Shown: positions 22,193-33,946 of the stretch, piece after piece
How the letters are laid out: the number at the start of each line of letters is the position of its first letter
Position numbering within the stretch: position 1 is the first letter of the stretch
From: Saussurea involucrata
Lineage: Eukaryota > Streptophyta > Magnoliopsida > Asterales > Asteraceae
Assembly: GCA_033807775.1 (NCBI GenBank)
Contig: CM066324.1
Location: 134,345,501-134,409,500, forward strand
Reading direction: 5' to 3'
DNA length: 64,000 nucleotides
The notes under the pieces: generated by a model
Seen by the model: the letters and a program-made list of their open reading frames with translations, nothing else
The model's database searches: none
Told to the model about the DNA's origin: nothing
Position numbers and translations under genes: made by a program

Positions 22193-22990
22193 ATGGCCTT
22201 CCAACAGAACTTGGAAGAACACACACCACCCTTCGATTCTTTAGGAGAAGCTTCACTAAACAAGAACCTGAAATCAGATTCCGAAAACCCAACCGGATTT
22301 TGCGAGTGCAACATTTGTTTGGACTCGGCACGAGACCCTGTGGTCACCCTATGTGGCCACCTCTATTGCTGGCCTTGCATTTACAAATGGCTTCATGTCC
22401 AAACCTCCTCTCTCGAATCCGATAAACCCCCCAAATGCCCCGTTTGTAAATCCCCCATATCCAACTCATCCCTAATTCCGCTCTACGGCCGCGGCAACCC
22501 GCCATCATCTGAACCTGAACCCGAATCCAGATCAAACCCTGAACCGAAGACAACCCACCAATCAGAGCTAGTCATTCCCAGCAGACCATCGGCTCCTGGT
22601 GGCTCCATTTTGCATCTGAATCAACCGTTCCATCCCAGCCCTTTTCCGCCTCAGACTCAACCTCAACCCCAGATTATGAACCACCCGCACCCATTTGGGA
22701 GCTACGCGTTCGGACCATCGAACCTAGGTGGACCCATGGCCATGACACCAACGAGCTTTTCGAACCCATTTGTGGGAATGGTTGGAGAGATGGTCTGTGC
22801 TATGATATTTCGGAGCTCTGATTCGGGTTTCTTTGCTGCGTATCCATACAGATCGTACCAGAACCCGTATCCAGTTTCGGGCACGGGTAGTCCAAGAGCG
22901 AGACGGCAAGTAATGCAGGTGGAGAAATCACTCAACAGGTTAACTATCTTTTTCTTCTGTTGTTTCATGTTGTGTCTTCTTTTGTTTTGA
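22193..22990 (+). CDS. RMA-type RING E3 ubiquitin ligase, membrane-anchored
   Basis: 265-residue protein in one coding exon. RING finger with the eight ligands at C39, C42, C54, H56, C59, C62, C82 and C85 (pattern CNIC, CGHLYC, CIYKW, CPVC). A long Pro/Ser-rich middle follows, then a C-terminal hydrophobic anchor at about 250-265 (LTIFFFCCFMLCLLLF). RMA proteins sit in the ER membrane and ubiquitinate membrane clients. The start at 22193 is chosen because an acceptor (TTTACAG, ending 22187) lies five bases before it; the longer open frame from 22139 would run through the intron. A 5' UTR exon probably ends at 20072 (CCAG|GTTTG), giving a 2.1 kb 5' UTR intron that holds three foldback elements. 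Confidence 0.92.
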   Translation: MAFQQNLEEHTPPFDSLGEASLNKNLKSDSENPTGFCECNICLDSARDPVVTLCGHLYCWPCIYKWLHVQTSSLESDKPPKCPVCKSPISNSSLIPLYGRGNPPSSEPEPESRSNPEPKTTHQSELVIPSRPSAPGGSILHLNQPFHPSPFPPQTQPQPQIMNHPHPFGSYAFGPSNLGGPMAMTPTSFSNPFVGMVGEMVCAMIFRSSDSGFFAAYPYRSYQNPYPVSGTGSPRARRQVMQVEKSLNRLTIFFFCCFMLCLLLF

Positions 22991-23758
22991 GTTTTGGGTG
23001 TGTTTTCTTCATGTGGGTCTGATGATATTGTAATTCTTTCACATTCTGTTGCAATCATTCTTATTTGATGCTTCATCTTTATGAAACAATGGATAAAGTG
23101 AGTCATATTTTGTAGTTATTGTTTGATAATTGTTTATGTTGGGAATAGTTGAAACTATTGGTATTGTTTTACAAGATTTTTTTCCTATCTAATATTGATT
23201 AATATATATTTGCTTTATATGTATTCGGTTCATAACGTGAAACTTTTTAGTTGTATTATATAAAAAATGTACACATTGTGAAACAAATTTATGTTAATCC
23301 GTACATTAAATTAAATTCAAGTCGTAGATGAAAAAAAAACACGTGAAATACCATATGATGCACCGGTTCTCAAGGTTATCACAACATTATCAGTTCTCAA
23401 ATGAACACCCCAAACATAGGGAAAATCATAGGTGGCCAAGTCGAAGATAAAAATTAGGAATACAACATTACGAGTACGAACTCGACCCAGTATTATTAAA
23501 AAAAACAGAGGAAGCAAAACCAAGTCAAGTCAAGTCAAGATGATACAGATCAACCCCTAAAATCAATCAATAATGCGTACAAAAATCTATCAAATTTTAT
23601 GGTGCTATTTTTTGGAAACAAAAAGAGTGGGAGCTTGAAAGGTTTTAGAAATTCACATTATCTGAACTTTTTCAGTTTAGAAAATTTAAATTGTCTTAAA
23701 TATAAGTAATTTCTTAAGCAAACAAAAAGAACAAATATTTTATTTTCTCTAATCTATA
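22991..23758. other. RMA 3' flank and intergenic DNA
   Basis: Probable 3' UTR and A+T-rich sequence. No other gene recognised. Confidence 0.55.
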
Positions 23759-24078
23759 TCTATACTATATTATAAAGCATTTATGAAAAACTCTTAAAAA
23801 CAACCCCTAAAGCTTTATGTACTTCTATTTAGTGTTAATTATTTAAAATCTCTTAAAAACAACTAATGAAGCTTTATGTACCGCTTTTAATGTTGATTAC
23901 TTGATTAATACTTATCTCTAACTACTTTCAAATTCTCAAATCATGAACTCTTTAAAAAGCGTCATTCTTTAAATAAATTTATAAAAAACATGACCGTTTT
24001 CTCAAAAACACACATTAAAATAAATTAGAACATTAAAATCCAGATATATCGCGTTGCATTGCGCGAGTAGACTTCTAG
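23759..24078 (+). mobile_element. Short non-autonomous Helitron
   Basis: Starts TCTATACTATATTATAAAG after A and ends CTAG before T, as Helitrons do (A|TC...CTAG|T). A small hairpin TCGCG-TTGCATTG-CGCGA lies about 10 bases before the end. The 320 bp have no gene. The first 70 bases resemble the 5' end of the large Helitron at 45961-50219. Confidence 0.85.
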
Positions 24079-25140
24079 TTTAATACTCATACTGATATAT
24101 GTTTTTTTAATCTTTAAATCGGTTTTCAAAACTTAAATCACGAATATATTTGCATGCCTATATGTTCATACAATGTTATACCATAGTATACAATATTTAT
24201 ATCTTATAATTATCTTTGAATCTTATAACACTAACTATTAACCAACCGGTAAACATGTTTAAATACATATTAAGCATTGAGTCCTATTCCGTGAAACTAC
24301 TTACCAATAGAAGTTCTATTTGCTCTTTCAAAGCGATACAATCATACCAATTTATAAAATAAACTCCAGAAAGACGAAGAGACAAATATGCATTATATTT
24401 AGGGGTGTGCATCAGGAGGGTTCACGTAGGCAAACCAAAAATACATTCAAATTTAGGATATGGAAGCCCACCCAAAATTTTGGGTTTTAGATTTTAGATT
24501 GATTGGGTTCGGATAGTGAGTTCAAGTATAGTTATATCGGATGACCATCAAACCTAACCCAAACCCAAATAGTCCTCGAAAAGTCGGTTTCAGATATGGA
24601 AATATTTAGTTTTGCAAAATAACACCTTAATTTTAATTAGGGTTCGGCTCGATTTTCAAACTACTCGGGGTTTTATACGTCCCTAATTATATTGCAATAT
24701 CAGAGCATCTCTAACAGATTCTCCAAAAAAATTCTAAAATAAAGAACTAAAAGTCAAAATCTCAAAAAAATTACATGTGCCTCCAACAGATTCCCTCTTT
24801 TGAAGAAACAAACATTGATTATAATATTAAAATATTATTTCTCATTCTAAATACTTGTTTTCAAAAATTTCTATCGGTGCTTCCGTAATCAATTTTTGGG
24901 TTATCTCCATATTTGGAGAAAAACTCGTTCTATCTCCTACTTTTTCCATATTTTTAGGAAAGTTGTTTGAACAAAATTATAGCTTAAAATTCATATATTC
25001 TCCATTTTCTCTGTAATCATATTCTCTATTTTCTCTGGAATGTTTACTTTTAACTGATCATCAATTTATTATTTTTAGGTTTTTGGGGGCTTTTCTGTTT
25101 TCCTTCTTCCCCGTAACACATCAAAACCCTTGATTCGTCA
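24079..25140. other. Intergenic upstream of the SCI1-like gene
   Basis: No gene. A decayed AGAGCATCTC-type MITE end starts at about 24704. About 25000-25140 should hold the promoter and leader of the gene at 25141; no clear TATA box was found. Confidence 0.5.
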
Positions 25141-28100
25141 ATGGCGAACGACCGAGGCGATTCCTCGGACGACGATAGCGTTCGAGCTTCATCTAAAAAA
25201 GAACCTCATCATCACAAATCCAAGAGGAAATCCGAAGATTTACCCGATCCGGAATCCGATCTCTCGTCAGGATCCGACCACGGAAGAAAAAGCAGCAAGA
25301 AGAAGAGAAGCCGACGGAAATCACGACGGGATTACAGCGACGACGATAGCTCCGATTCCGACTCAGAGTCGGAATCGGAATCGGAGACGGCGAGTTCGGA
25401 ATATTCTTCAGAGCATGAAAGCGAGAGTGAGGAGGAGAGACGGCGGAGGAAGAGGAAGGAGAGGAAGAGAAGGGAGGAGAAGGAAAAGGAAAAGAGAAGG
25501 AGAAGAGAGAAAGAGAAGAAGAGGAGAAGGAAAGAGAGGGAGGAAGATAAGTTGAAGAAGAAGAAGAAAAAGAAAAAGAAGGATAAGAAGAAAGAAAAAG
25601 TGAAAAAGGGCGCTGTTACAGATTCTTGGGGGAAGTATGGGATTATCAGAGAAACTGATATGTGGTAAGTGTTTGATTTGTTTGTTTGTTTGTTTGCCAT
25701 TTGTGTTTATTTTCAGCATTCTGTCTGGTAAGGTAATAATCAACCTGCTAATCCAAAAGATGGTTTTTCAAGGGGAAGAGTAGATTCAGGGCTAAATGGG
25801 AAATTGTAAGATGTGTTTGACCTAGAATGCACAAAAAAGTATCCCATTTCTAATTTTCTATGCAGATGTATTTTATGACTAGTATTCCAGGTCTGATGGT
25901 CTTGGTCTCCTATTCAGTAAGTTTGGTACACTGGACAGAACATGAACATGAATCACCGTTCCATGTTTAGCACGACTTGGGAACAGAGTGGAACAAGGTG
26001 AAAGGGTTCAACCCCCATCCCATGGAACTGGGTGGAAGACAGTGGCGGATCCAGGATTTTTTCCTGGTGGGGCACCTTTAATGTAGTTTAAGAGCCCAAA
26101 GTTGTCCAATGTATTTTTAGCCTAAATTCAACGTTTCGAGTGCTTTTAAAAGTTTTTTTGGTTGATTTTAAGGGATTTTAAGTTTTTTAGTCGTTTTGAG
26201 AGTTTGTATTAATTTTGGTTTTTTGGTTCATTTTGAGACACATTTTTTTGTTGATGGGGTCCTGGACAAAAAATTATTGGGGGGACATTAAGGTAGAAAA
26301 AGCTAAAAAATACAAAATTTTACCCTAAAAATCTCATTTTGGGGGCCCATCCTCCCCACTAACCTTAATGTAGATCCACCCCTAGTGGAAGAGACCTGTA
26401 TTTTACTAATATAATCTCAAAATAAAACCTAATTCTCTTCTAAAACATCAAATACGTCTTCCTCCAAACGTTTTTTTGTTAATTCTTTAAATTTTATTTA
26501 TTGTATTTTATGTTATTTAAACTTTCATTTATTGTCCTCAAAATATTATTTTTATACGGTTTCTATGTTTTGGTTAATTTATATAATTTGTTAAATATTA
26601 GTAATAGAAAAATAATAAAGAAAAGGTATAAAATAAAAATTAGAAGTTACATAAGCTTTTGTTTATTTTGATGTCATTTTATTTGTTTTGACGAAAACTT
26701 TCTAATAATATATTTTGTTATAAAAAATATTTATTCTATTATAGTTTGATAATTACACAAACTGATCAAAATATATAAAAGATATAAATAACTTAATAGG
26801 GGTAAATTGGTCATTTTATCTGTCCTGTCCAGTTCTGTCCGCTTACCAAACACACCCTTACATATATGTGCTATGATATCTGTTTTGTTATTTGCGGGTG
26901 GCCAAAATCAGTAAGAAGTGATGTTTAGATTGGATAGATGGGTTTGCTTTGATAGTATACATATTGCATCTTCGAAAACCATGGTTGCATTGTGTGTATG
27001 TATCTCATTGCGTTTAGGTCAGGTACTTACTTTAACGTTATATTATGGACAGAAGATTAGTTTTATGATTAAGCTGGATAACTTATACATAAAAAACAAA
27101 TATATAAAGGTTAGTAAGTTAGTTATTTGATTTCTTTCCGCTCATTTTTTCATGATATTCTATTTGTTCGTAGGAACAAACGACCAGAGTTCACTGCATG
27201 GCTTGCAGAAGTGAAACAGGTATTCACTTTGCACACCTTTTTTTAAATAATTTTTGCACACTTTCGTATTAAGAGTTTGAAGCCTTTGCTAGATGGTTTA
27301 GAAATTATAACATGGTACTTTTAAAGATAATGTTTTTTTATCTTTATATTTACAGGTGAACCTTGAAAGCCTGCCCAACTGGGAAGAGAAGCAGATGTTT
27401 AAACAGTATGTTTTACACTTATTCTTGGTATTACTCACCTTTTAAACTTAAAATGTGATGGGTGAAATTCATGGAAATCCAAAAAAGATATTTACTTTTT
27501 TTTAAATTATTTTTATTAAGGCTATACAAAATGCTTCAGACTTTCTGACCCCAGTATCCGTACAGGTTCATGGAGGACCATAACACAGCTACGTTTCCTT
27601 CTAAAAAGTGAGCAATAGATTCACAACTTTTACCTTCTTTTTCATTAATTTTTTTTCAAGGTTTGTGCTTTGATATATGGTTGCCATTCTGGATTTGTTG
27701 CCTTTATGCATGCTTTGAAGTTTGGTTTTCATCATTTTAAATTTTTAAATGGTTAATAAATTTTTTCTGCATATGGCAATCAATAGGAAAAACCCCATTA
27801 AGTTGACCTTTTGAACCCACTTCAAGTCTAAGGGACTGTTAGTAGTTTAATGAACTTAACGGGACTTGTAGCTTATTCGGTCAGTTATACATGACTGTTT
27901 GATAGCGGCTTAATGATATAGACAATGACTTATAGTAAGCTTCAGGGGGGAGCTTTATGCAGAAAGCCAAGTTTTTTACAAATCTGGCAATTCCAATTAA
28001 AAGACATGTTCATTTAATTTATGAAAAACCCTCCCAAACAAAAATCTTCTCAATCTGTACATATAGATTAATTCATAGACAGCTTTACCCATACATGACT

Positions 28101-30728
28101 TAGGGGCTGTTTACTTACAGCTTAATGAGCTTAATCGTCTGGGCGGCTTATTCGCTTAGGCATACATGAGTGTTTTCTTACAGCTTAATCATTAAGCCAT
28201 TAAGTTAAAATGGCTATGCGGAATAAGCCAGAACCCCTCACCTGTCCCCGTTAAGCCACCCCAAACAAATTAATACCAGAAATAATCCAACCCTCTCTCT
28301 TTTTGCCTCCCTCGAACCCATTGGTCAGCCGTCCCTTAGATTGATAAATTTATCCAAACAGACAACTTAACAGTAAACAGACCCTTCATGAAAAATTAAC
28401 CCAACAGCCTCTAAGTACTTGGGCTATCTTTCCATGGATGGCCATTTGTATGATTTCTTTTTTGTCATCATCAATTTAATGTTCCCAGCTCTGATTTTTT
28501 TTGTCTTATTCATCATTGCTTGTTCGAATCAATCATGTTGAAGGTTATAAAGTTCATATCTTATGGCTGCAGATATTATAGCCTTGATGCTTATCACCGA
28601 AGAATAATCGAGAAGGCCATGAAAAAAGGCTCCATGAAAGCTACGAAATCAGAACGTGTGGTGTTCGATGATGAAGAGCAACGCCGGTATGCTTCACTGT
28701 GTTTTGTGATTCTTCGCTTTGCTCTTTATTATGGAAACCTAGTGACCTTAGTTTTGCTGCTTAGATAGTACTTCATCCGTCCATAAATAAATATCCATAA
28801 TGAAAAGGACGCTGTTTTAAAAATGTGTAATTATTGCGCTTTTTTAATTAACTAAATGACAATTTACCTTCAATAATAGAGGGGTTAGTGAATTTCTCCA
28901 TCTCATAAATAAGGATAGAATTGGAAATATGCACTTCCTTCTGAAAGTTAGGGGCCGTTTACCTAACACTTACCCGGTAAGCATTTACCGTTAATAGGCA
29001 ACACTTTCACTTAACTTATCGGGTAAGATTTTAGTGGAAAATTGACTCAAATAGCCATGTTAACAATTAAAATTGGTTTCCTAGCCATTTTTCTCTCGGT
29101 TTTGCATAAATGTCACTACTTCCACAATATATAGGTCCGTAATTGCGGACCTAACTTAACAACACAAAAAAATACGAATCTGATCGATTTTTCTTTAAAT
29201 TTTTCTTTTACCCAGATCCTCAATTACCGATCCAGGTCCGCAATATACCAAAAAAATAGAAAAATCGGCCTGGTTCATATTTTTTTGTGTTTTTGAGCTA
29301 GGTCGACAATTACGGACCTATATATTGCGGAAGTAGTGATATTTTGATAAAATTGGAAGAGAAATGGTTAGGAGACCAATTTTGTTGGTTAAAATGGCTA
29401 TTTGAGTCAATTTCCCGATTTTTAGTCCATTAAAAGGACATTGTATGCAACATTTTTATACTGAAAGCGTTCTACCGGGTAAAGAGTTGTCACTCTCACT
29501 TACCGGGTAAGACTTCCAATCCTTGTTGTCGCTCTTACTGGGTAAGATTTTCAATCCTTCTCATGTTCATCTGATAAGGTAAAGTGAGCCGATAAGCACT
29601 TACCGAGTAAGTGTTTAGTAAACGGCTCCTTAAACACTTATGTTGGGACAAACTAAAATAGAAATATGAACACTTATCTTGGATCATAGGAGTTTTTTTA
29701 ACTAATGAACAAGGGTTTAAAATACGAGTTGAATCTGTTCGTTGCGTAAACGTATGCTTTAGAATTTGTCGTCAACATTAAAAAACCGGTATCTTTTTTA
29801 CACGTTTATGTTCTGTTTTTCAGACTAGAGTTGCAGCAAGAGCGTGAGAAACAGAAGGAAGCAGAAGTAGAAGCACTGAAGCGCTCTATGCAAAGCGGAA
29901 TGGTACATATGTGTCTTAATACGTCGGCTTATTCTACTTTGCTTTTCTTAGTATGATGCCGGGACTTATTTTCATCTGTATCCTTTCTATTCTTAGGCAC
30001 AAGCAATGAAAGAACAAGCTCAACTGAGAGAAGAGATGAACTACTTATTCAAAATTGGCAACGTCGAGGTGAGTATCAAAAAGATTCCCTGTTTAAAATT
30101 TGGTAAAATACATCAAAATGTAACAAAGTTTACCTGAGGTGAGATTCCCAGTTTAGAATTCTTTGTGCATGCGGTGTCTGGGCGGCTAATTCGCTTAGCC
30201 ATACAGGAGTGTTTCTTACGGCTTAATCGTTAAGCCATTAAGCCAAAATTGCTATATGGAATAAGTCACGACCACTCACTTTTTTCCTCGTTAAGCCATC
30301 TCAAACAAATTAATACCAGAATTGCCCCAAAAATAATCCAACCCTCTTTGTTTACCTGCGGCTTATTCGCTCAGCCATACAGGAGTGTTTCTTACGGGTT
30401 AATCGTTAAGACATTAAGCCAAAATTGCTATATGGAATCATGACCTCTCACTTTTTTCCCCATAAAGTCACCTCAAACAAATTAATACCAGAAGTGCCCC
30501 CATAATCCAACCCTCTTTGTTTGCCTGCCTCAAACCCATTGGTCTCCTGTCTCTCAGACGGACAAATTTATTTGGATAGACAACTTAACCGATACATGGC
30601 TTAATGGAAAAAAAAACGTAAACAAGAGGCAAGGTGTATATCAAAATGGTGATTGGTGTTTGTTATTCTTGAATTTACAGGCGGCGACTGCTATTCAAAG
30701 AAGGTTGGATCCGGATCTTCCTATGTGA
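25141..30728 (+). CDS. SCI1 (style cell-cycle inhibitor 1) family protein
   Basis: Eight exons, all GT-AG and in phase: 25141-25664, 27174-27219, 27356-27405, 27566-27607, 28573-28686, 29824-29902, 29997-30068, 30681-30728; 324 residues. Residues 1 to about 100 are Ser/Asp/Glu-rich with SDSDSESESE runs, and about 100-160 are almost pure Lys/Arg/Glu (nuclear, disordered). The conserved part follows: WGKYGIIRETDMWNKRPEF, then YYSLDAYHRRIIEKAMKKG, then ALKRSMQSGMAQAMKEQAQL, ending AAIQRRLDPDLPM. This C-terminal block is what I know from SCI1 proteins, nuclear regulators of cell division in tobacco pistils. The acidic-basic front is longer than in tobacco SCI1. Family call is from memory of the C-terminus; function here is inferred. 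The introns hold several MITEs. Confidence 0.82.
25914..26857. mobile_element. Tourist-like MITE with a hAT element inside
   Basis: Lies in intron 1 of the SCI1-like gene. The left end is decayed (taagtttggtacactggac) and the right end is clear (gcttaccaaacacaccc, then TTA). It belongs with the GGGTGCGTTTGGTA family at 31123 and 60446. A 345-bp hAT MITE is inserted at 26040-26384. Confidence 0.65.
26040..26384. mobile_element. hAT MITE with GTGGAAGA target duplication
   Basis: Ends CAGTGGCGGATC and, as complement, TAGGGGTGGATC (9 of 12 match). GTGGAAGA occurs immediately on both sides (26032-26039 and 26385-26392), the 8-bp size typical of hAT elements. Confidence 0.8.
28103..28384. mobile_element. 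MITE, GGGGCTGTTTACT ends
   Basis: Lies in intron 4 of the SCI1-like gene. Left GGGGCTGTTTACTTACAG, right complement of GGGTCTGTTTACTG. The flanks are TTA and TTC. Related pieces (gcttattcgcttagccata, taagccattaagcc) recur at about 30170-30620 in intron 7 and in decayed form at 27830-27940. Confidence 0.6.
28951..29629. mobile_element. Tourist-like MITE, GGGGCCGTTTA family, with nested foldback
   Basis: Lies in intron 5 of the SCI1-like gene. Begins GGGGCCGTTTACCTAACACT and ends with the complement GTTTAGTAAACGGCTCC. TTA is on both sides (28948-28950 and 29630-29632). It is interrupted by another element at 29036-29416. Confidence 0.8.
29036..29416. mobile_element. Foldback MITE nested in the 28951 element
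   Basis: Inverted arms GGAAAATTGACTCAAATAGCC and its complement; the centre holds ataggtccgtaattgcgg and its complement. The flanks GATTTTAGT and GATTTTTAGT look like a 9-bp Mutator-type duplication with one extra T. Confidence 0.7.
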
Positions 30729-31122
30729 ATAGGTCCACCGAAACCAGTCAATTGAAGAAGCTTAATGATGTTGCTCGGTCCATTTGACCCATGCTCTTTG
30801 TTTTGGAGCATCGTATCTTTTTTCGCCTATTAGCAGATGAGAATAGTCTTCGGTTTTTACGGCTGGTGGTTGTTATCGAGCAATTGATTACTTGAAAGTT
30901 GAAACGTAGTGGCGATACTATCGAGCACCTTGTAAAAGAGATGTCTCATGAAACATGAGTACTATTTTGCTCAAAAACCTTAAATGAGAATTTTATTAAC
31001 AGTATTATAACCTTCTAACAAGTTTAGTGCGCATTCTTATATATGGAAATGACTCAAACATGTCAGAAGGTAATGGATTTAAAAGAAAAAACTATGACGT
31101 CATTTAACCGCTTGACCTGTTA

Positions 31123-31471
31123 GGGTGCGTTTGGTACACTGGACATGACAGAACAGAACATAATTCACTGTCCCACGTTTGGCAGAATTTTTATGTGGAA
31201 CAGACTGGAACAAGGTGGAACTAGCTGGAACAATGTGGAACAGACTTATGTTTTACCAATATAACCTCAAAATAAAATCTAATTATCTTCTAAAACATCA
31301 AATAAACCTTCTATTTCATATTTTATTCATTTTTTAAATATAGGAGGGGTAAATTGGTCAATGTTATATGTACAGTTCTGTCTTACCAAACGTGGAACAA
31401 CTGCTGTTTTGTCCTGTTCTGTCCTATCCCACTTTGTCTTGTCCTATCCTGTCTGCATACCAAACGCACCC
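31123..31471. mobile_element. Tourist-like MITE, GGGTGCGTTTGGTA family
   Basis: 349 bp with ends GGGTGCGTTTGGTA and its complement TACCAAACGCACCC. TTA is on both sides (31120-31122 and 31472-31474). Inner gaacagaac/gttctgtcc repeats. It lies between the SCI1-like gene and the proline-rich gene. Relatives are at 25914, 56060 and 60446. Confidence 0.85.
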
Positions 31472-31936
31472 TTAAGGAGATTTGAGTTTCCATGCTTAAT
31501 GTTAGGGGTGTTAAGGTAAATTGTACAAACCGTATGCAGGACAGTTTTCTCCCAAACTGAACCACAAACACCGCTACTTAATGTGGCTCATTAAATCATA
31601 ACGGTGTTTTACTAATGTTCTTGGTAACCGTAGGTGTTCGAATCAATTCGTGTGTGTCTCGACTAATGCTACGAGTTTCTGAAGTTAACAGTAAACCAAC
31701 AAATGATTCTCTTATAAAAACATCAAATGGATACAAAATGGCTCATAATGAGGACTTGTATATGTGTTGCAATGCAATAAACATGAGTTTTTTCTTGGGG
31801 GGGTTTCAAATAAACATACAAAATTCATGATTACTTAAATAAATGTAACTACCGGAAACGGGAGCGAGTGCATGTCATACGATTTAGAGTCGTTCACGTA
31901 TCTCTTTCCCGACACCCCAACAATGTCTTTACCGGA

Positions 31937-31942
31937 TATAAA
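31937..31942 (+). promoter_or_regulatory. Possible TATA box of the proline-rich gene
   Basis: TATAAA 45 bases before the chosen ATG at 31987. Transcription would start near 31970, after the in-frame ATG at 31951, which favours 31987 as the true start. Confidence 0.45.
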
Positions 31943-31986
31943 TCACAATCTTGCATAATGAAATCCAAATGCATAGCAGACTAAAT

Positions 31987-32826
31987 ATGGCTTCACCAAA
32001 GGGTGTCTCCTTAGGATTCTTGTTCTTGATACTGACCCTGAGCTATGGCTCAGCTCGTAAGCTCAGCTCAGATGATGATATCATGCTAACGGAGAACAAT
32101 GAGTTAGAAAGACAACTCGGTGAAGAATCCATGCCACATAAAGATTCTACGAGCTTTGGCGACAACCAAGTGGCTTGCGGTCATCCTTCCTGTGGGGCCC
32201 AGATCGCGGGCCCAAACTGTCAAAACAGTTGTCCTTCCTGTGGGTGTAGTCAATCTTATCCTCAACCTCAACCCGCTTATCCTCAACCAGCTTACCCTCA
32301 ACCTCAACCGGCTTATCCGCAACCAGCTTATCCTCAACCGCAACCGGCCTATCCACCCCAGGTTACCCCTGGATGCCAACCGAACTATCCTCCTCAACCT
32401 GAACCGAACTATCCTCCATGGCCCGAACCCACCTATCCTCCATGGACTGAACCAGCCTACCCTCCGCAGCCTGAACCGGCCTACCCTCCCCAGCCTGAAC
32501 CAGCCTATCCACCCCAGTCAAAACGGGCCTATCCACCGCCTACCACGGGTCCTAGACCGACTTCCCAAAGTCCAGGAAACCCAACTAACGAGCCAAACTC
32601 CTTGCAACAAGAAAATATTGGTAGTTCCCCAATGTGTACTCATCATAGCTGCGCGTCTCGGCGTGGACTCATAACTCACAGACGTGTGACCATAGAAGAC
32701 CAGTCGAGCGATGGCCTTCGAATAGAAACTGGTGGCACCAGCGACGGTGGATCCGTGAACAAACAACTCGTGTCGGATATCCCGGAATTCACCGGTTCCT
32801 ATGATGATTCAGAACTTTTTTATTAG
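31987..32826 (+). CDS. Secreted proline-rich repeat protein
   Basis: Single exon, 279 residues. A signal peptide is likely at 1-23 (MASPKG, then the hydrophobic VSLGFLFLILTLSYGSA). An acidic segment follows, then a Cys cluster (C64, C69, C78, C82, C85, C87), then a repeat block at 91-183 built from YPQPQPA, YPQPA, YPPQPEPA and YPPWPEPT units. The tail has C217, C222, basic RRGLITHRR and an acidic end. The make-up suggests a cell-wall or apoplastic structural protein; prolines may be hydroxylated. I do not recognise a named family: it lacks the SPPPP of extensins and the eight-Cys lipid-transfer domain. The nine cysteines could cross-link it. Confidence 0.75.
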   Translation: MASPKGVSLGFLFLILTLSYGSARKLSSDDDIMLTENNELERQLGEESMPHKDSTSFGDNQVACGHPSCGAQIAGPNCQNSCPSCGCSQSYPQPQPAYPQPAYPQPQPAYPQPAYPQPQPAYPPQVTPGCQPNYPPQPEPNYPPWPEPTYPPWTEPAYPPQPEPAYPPQPEPAYPPQSKRAYPPPTTGPRPTSQSPGNPTNEPNSLQQENIGSSPMCTHHSCASRRGLITHRRVTIEDQSSDGLRIETGGTSDGGSVNKQLVSDIPEFTGSYDDSELFY

Positions 32827-33078
32827 GCTCCATGAACCAGATGATTTGGATTTGAGATACAGGATCTTGAATAACTGTAATTTTATACTAAATAATGAAT
32901 GAGCTATATAGCCTCATCCACCTTGCTACTACATAATTACACATTATATAGTTCCATAACTTGAGACAAGAACCGAAGAACGTTGTTGGGGGTTTTTTTT
33001 TTGGTTGTGGCTACAAGTTGGCAAATTCTCAGAAGTAGCATGCAAGATTCTACCTTTTTCTAGCAGAACTATCAATCT

Positions 33079-33084
<6 letters not shown>

Positions 33085-33109
<25 letters not shown>

Positions 33110-33385
33110 GGAGAGAGGAGGGGAGAGGGAGGATCAAACGAGAATGCTAACTATTTAAGAGAATACGAAAAAGGTCAAATCACGTGCAAAATCACATGTG
33201 ATTTTACATCAACGGTCAAAAAAATGTGTGTTTACGACTTTGGTGACGTGTTCAGGTCGCGGGGCAAAGTCGCATGAATCACATGTGATTTTGTAATTGA
33301 TGTTAGTGTAAAATCACATGTGATCCGGCCGTTTTCTTGTTCTCTTAAATAGATATCATTCTCGTTTGAAGTCAACTCTCTCTAC

Positions 33386-33410
<25 letters not shown>
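33085..33410. mobile_element. (TA)n-flanked foldback element, GAGAATGCTAAC family, copy 2
   Basis: Same family as 15062-15320: ACGAGAATGCTAACTATTTA at the left and tcattctcgtttgaag at the right, (TA)n plus (GA)n at both edges, and aaatcacatgtgatttt palindromes inside. It lies between two convergent genes. Confidence 0.75.
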
Positions 33411-33418
<8 letters not shown>

Positions 33419-33946
33419 AGGGGGGGGGGGGTAAATGGTAAAATTCCCAAAAAAATGAATAACTAACGAGCATCCTGATAAGTGATAACCATTCATCCGA
33501 ATGTTATGCACATCTGCATGCAAATAACTGAAGTTTTTTTGTTTTTGTGCACGTGTAAAACGCTCCCCTCCCAATTAAAAAAACATGTTTCCTCTGTCTG
33601 TAAAAAAAATACCCTTCCAAACAAAAACTTTTTCATACAAATTAATTTACAGACAACCGAACCAATTGAAAACCAGCCAAACAATCCCTTAATTGAAAAC
33701 AATGCATAGTTCTGTTCTATGCATGTCTTATAGAACAGTATAGATCAGGATACAAACCTGTAAAAACTACAAAGACAATTTCTCGTCATCTTTCAAAATT
33801 AACGACAAAAACGCTAAATAACGAGAAGCCAACAATAAACCCTAAATATTGATTTGACCCTTATCTCTGAGAGCTCGAAGCCACTAAAAGCGAACAATAA
33901 AAGAAGAAAGAGTTGACCCTTTTTCCGAAACCACCAAAAGGGAACT

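Noticed and set aside
25130..25743. Alternative frames overlapping the first SCI1-like exon
   Set aside because: Shadows of the Lys/Arg/Ser-rich exon; only the 25141 frame joins correctly to downstream exons.
32104..32766. Antisense and shifted frames over the proline-rich gene
   Set aside because: Caused by the repeat structure; they lack a signal peptide or other domain sense.
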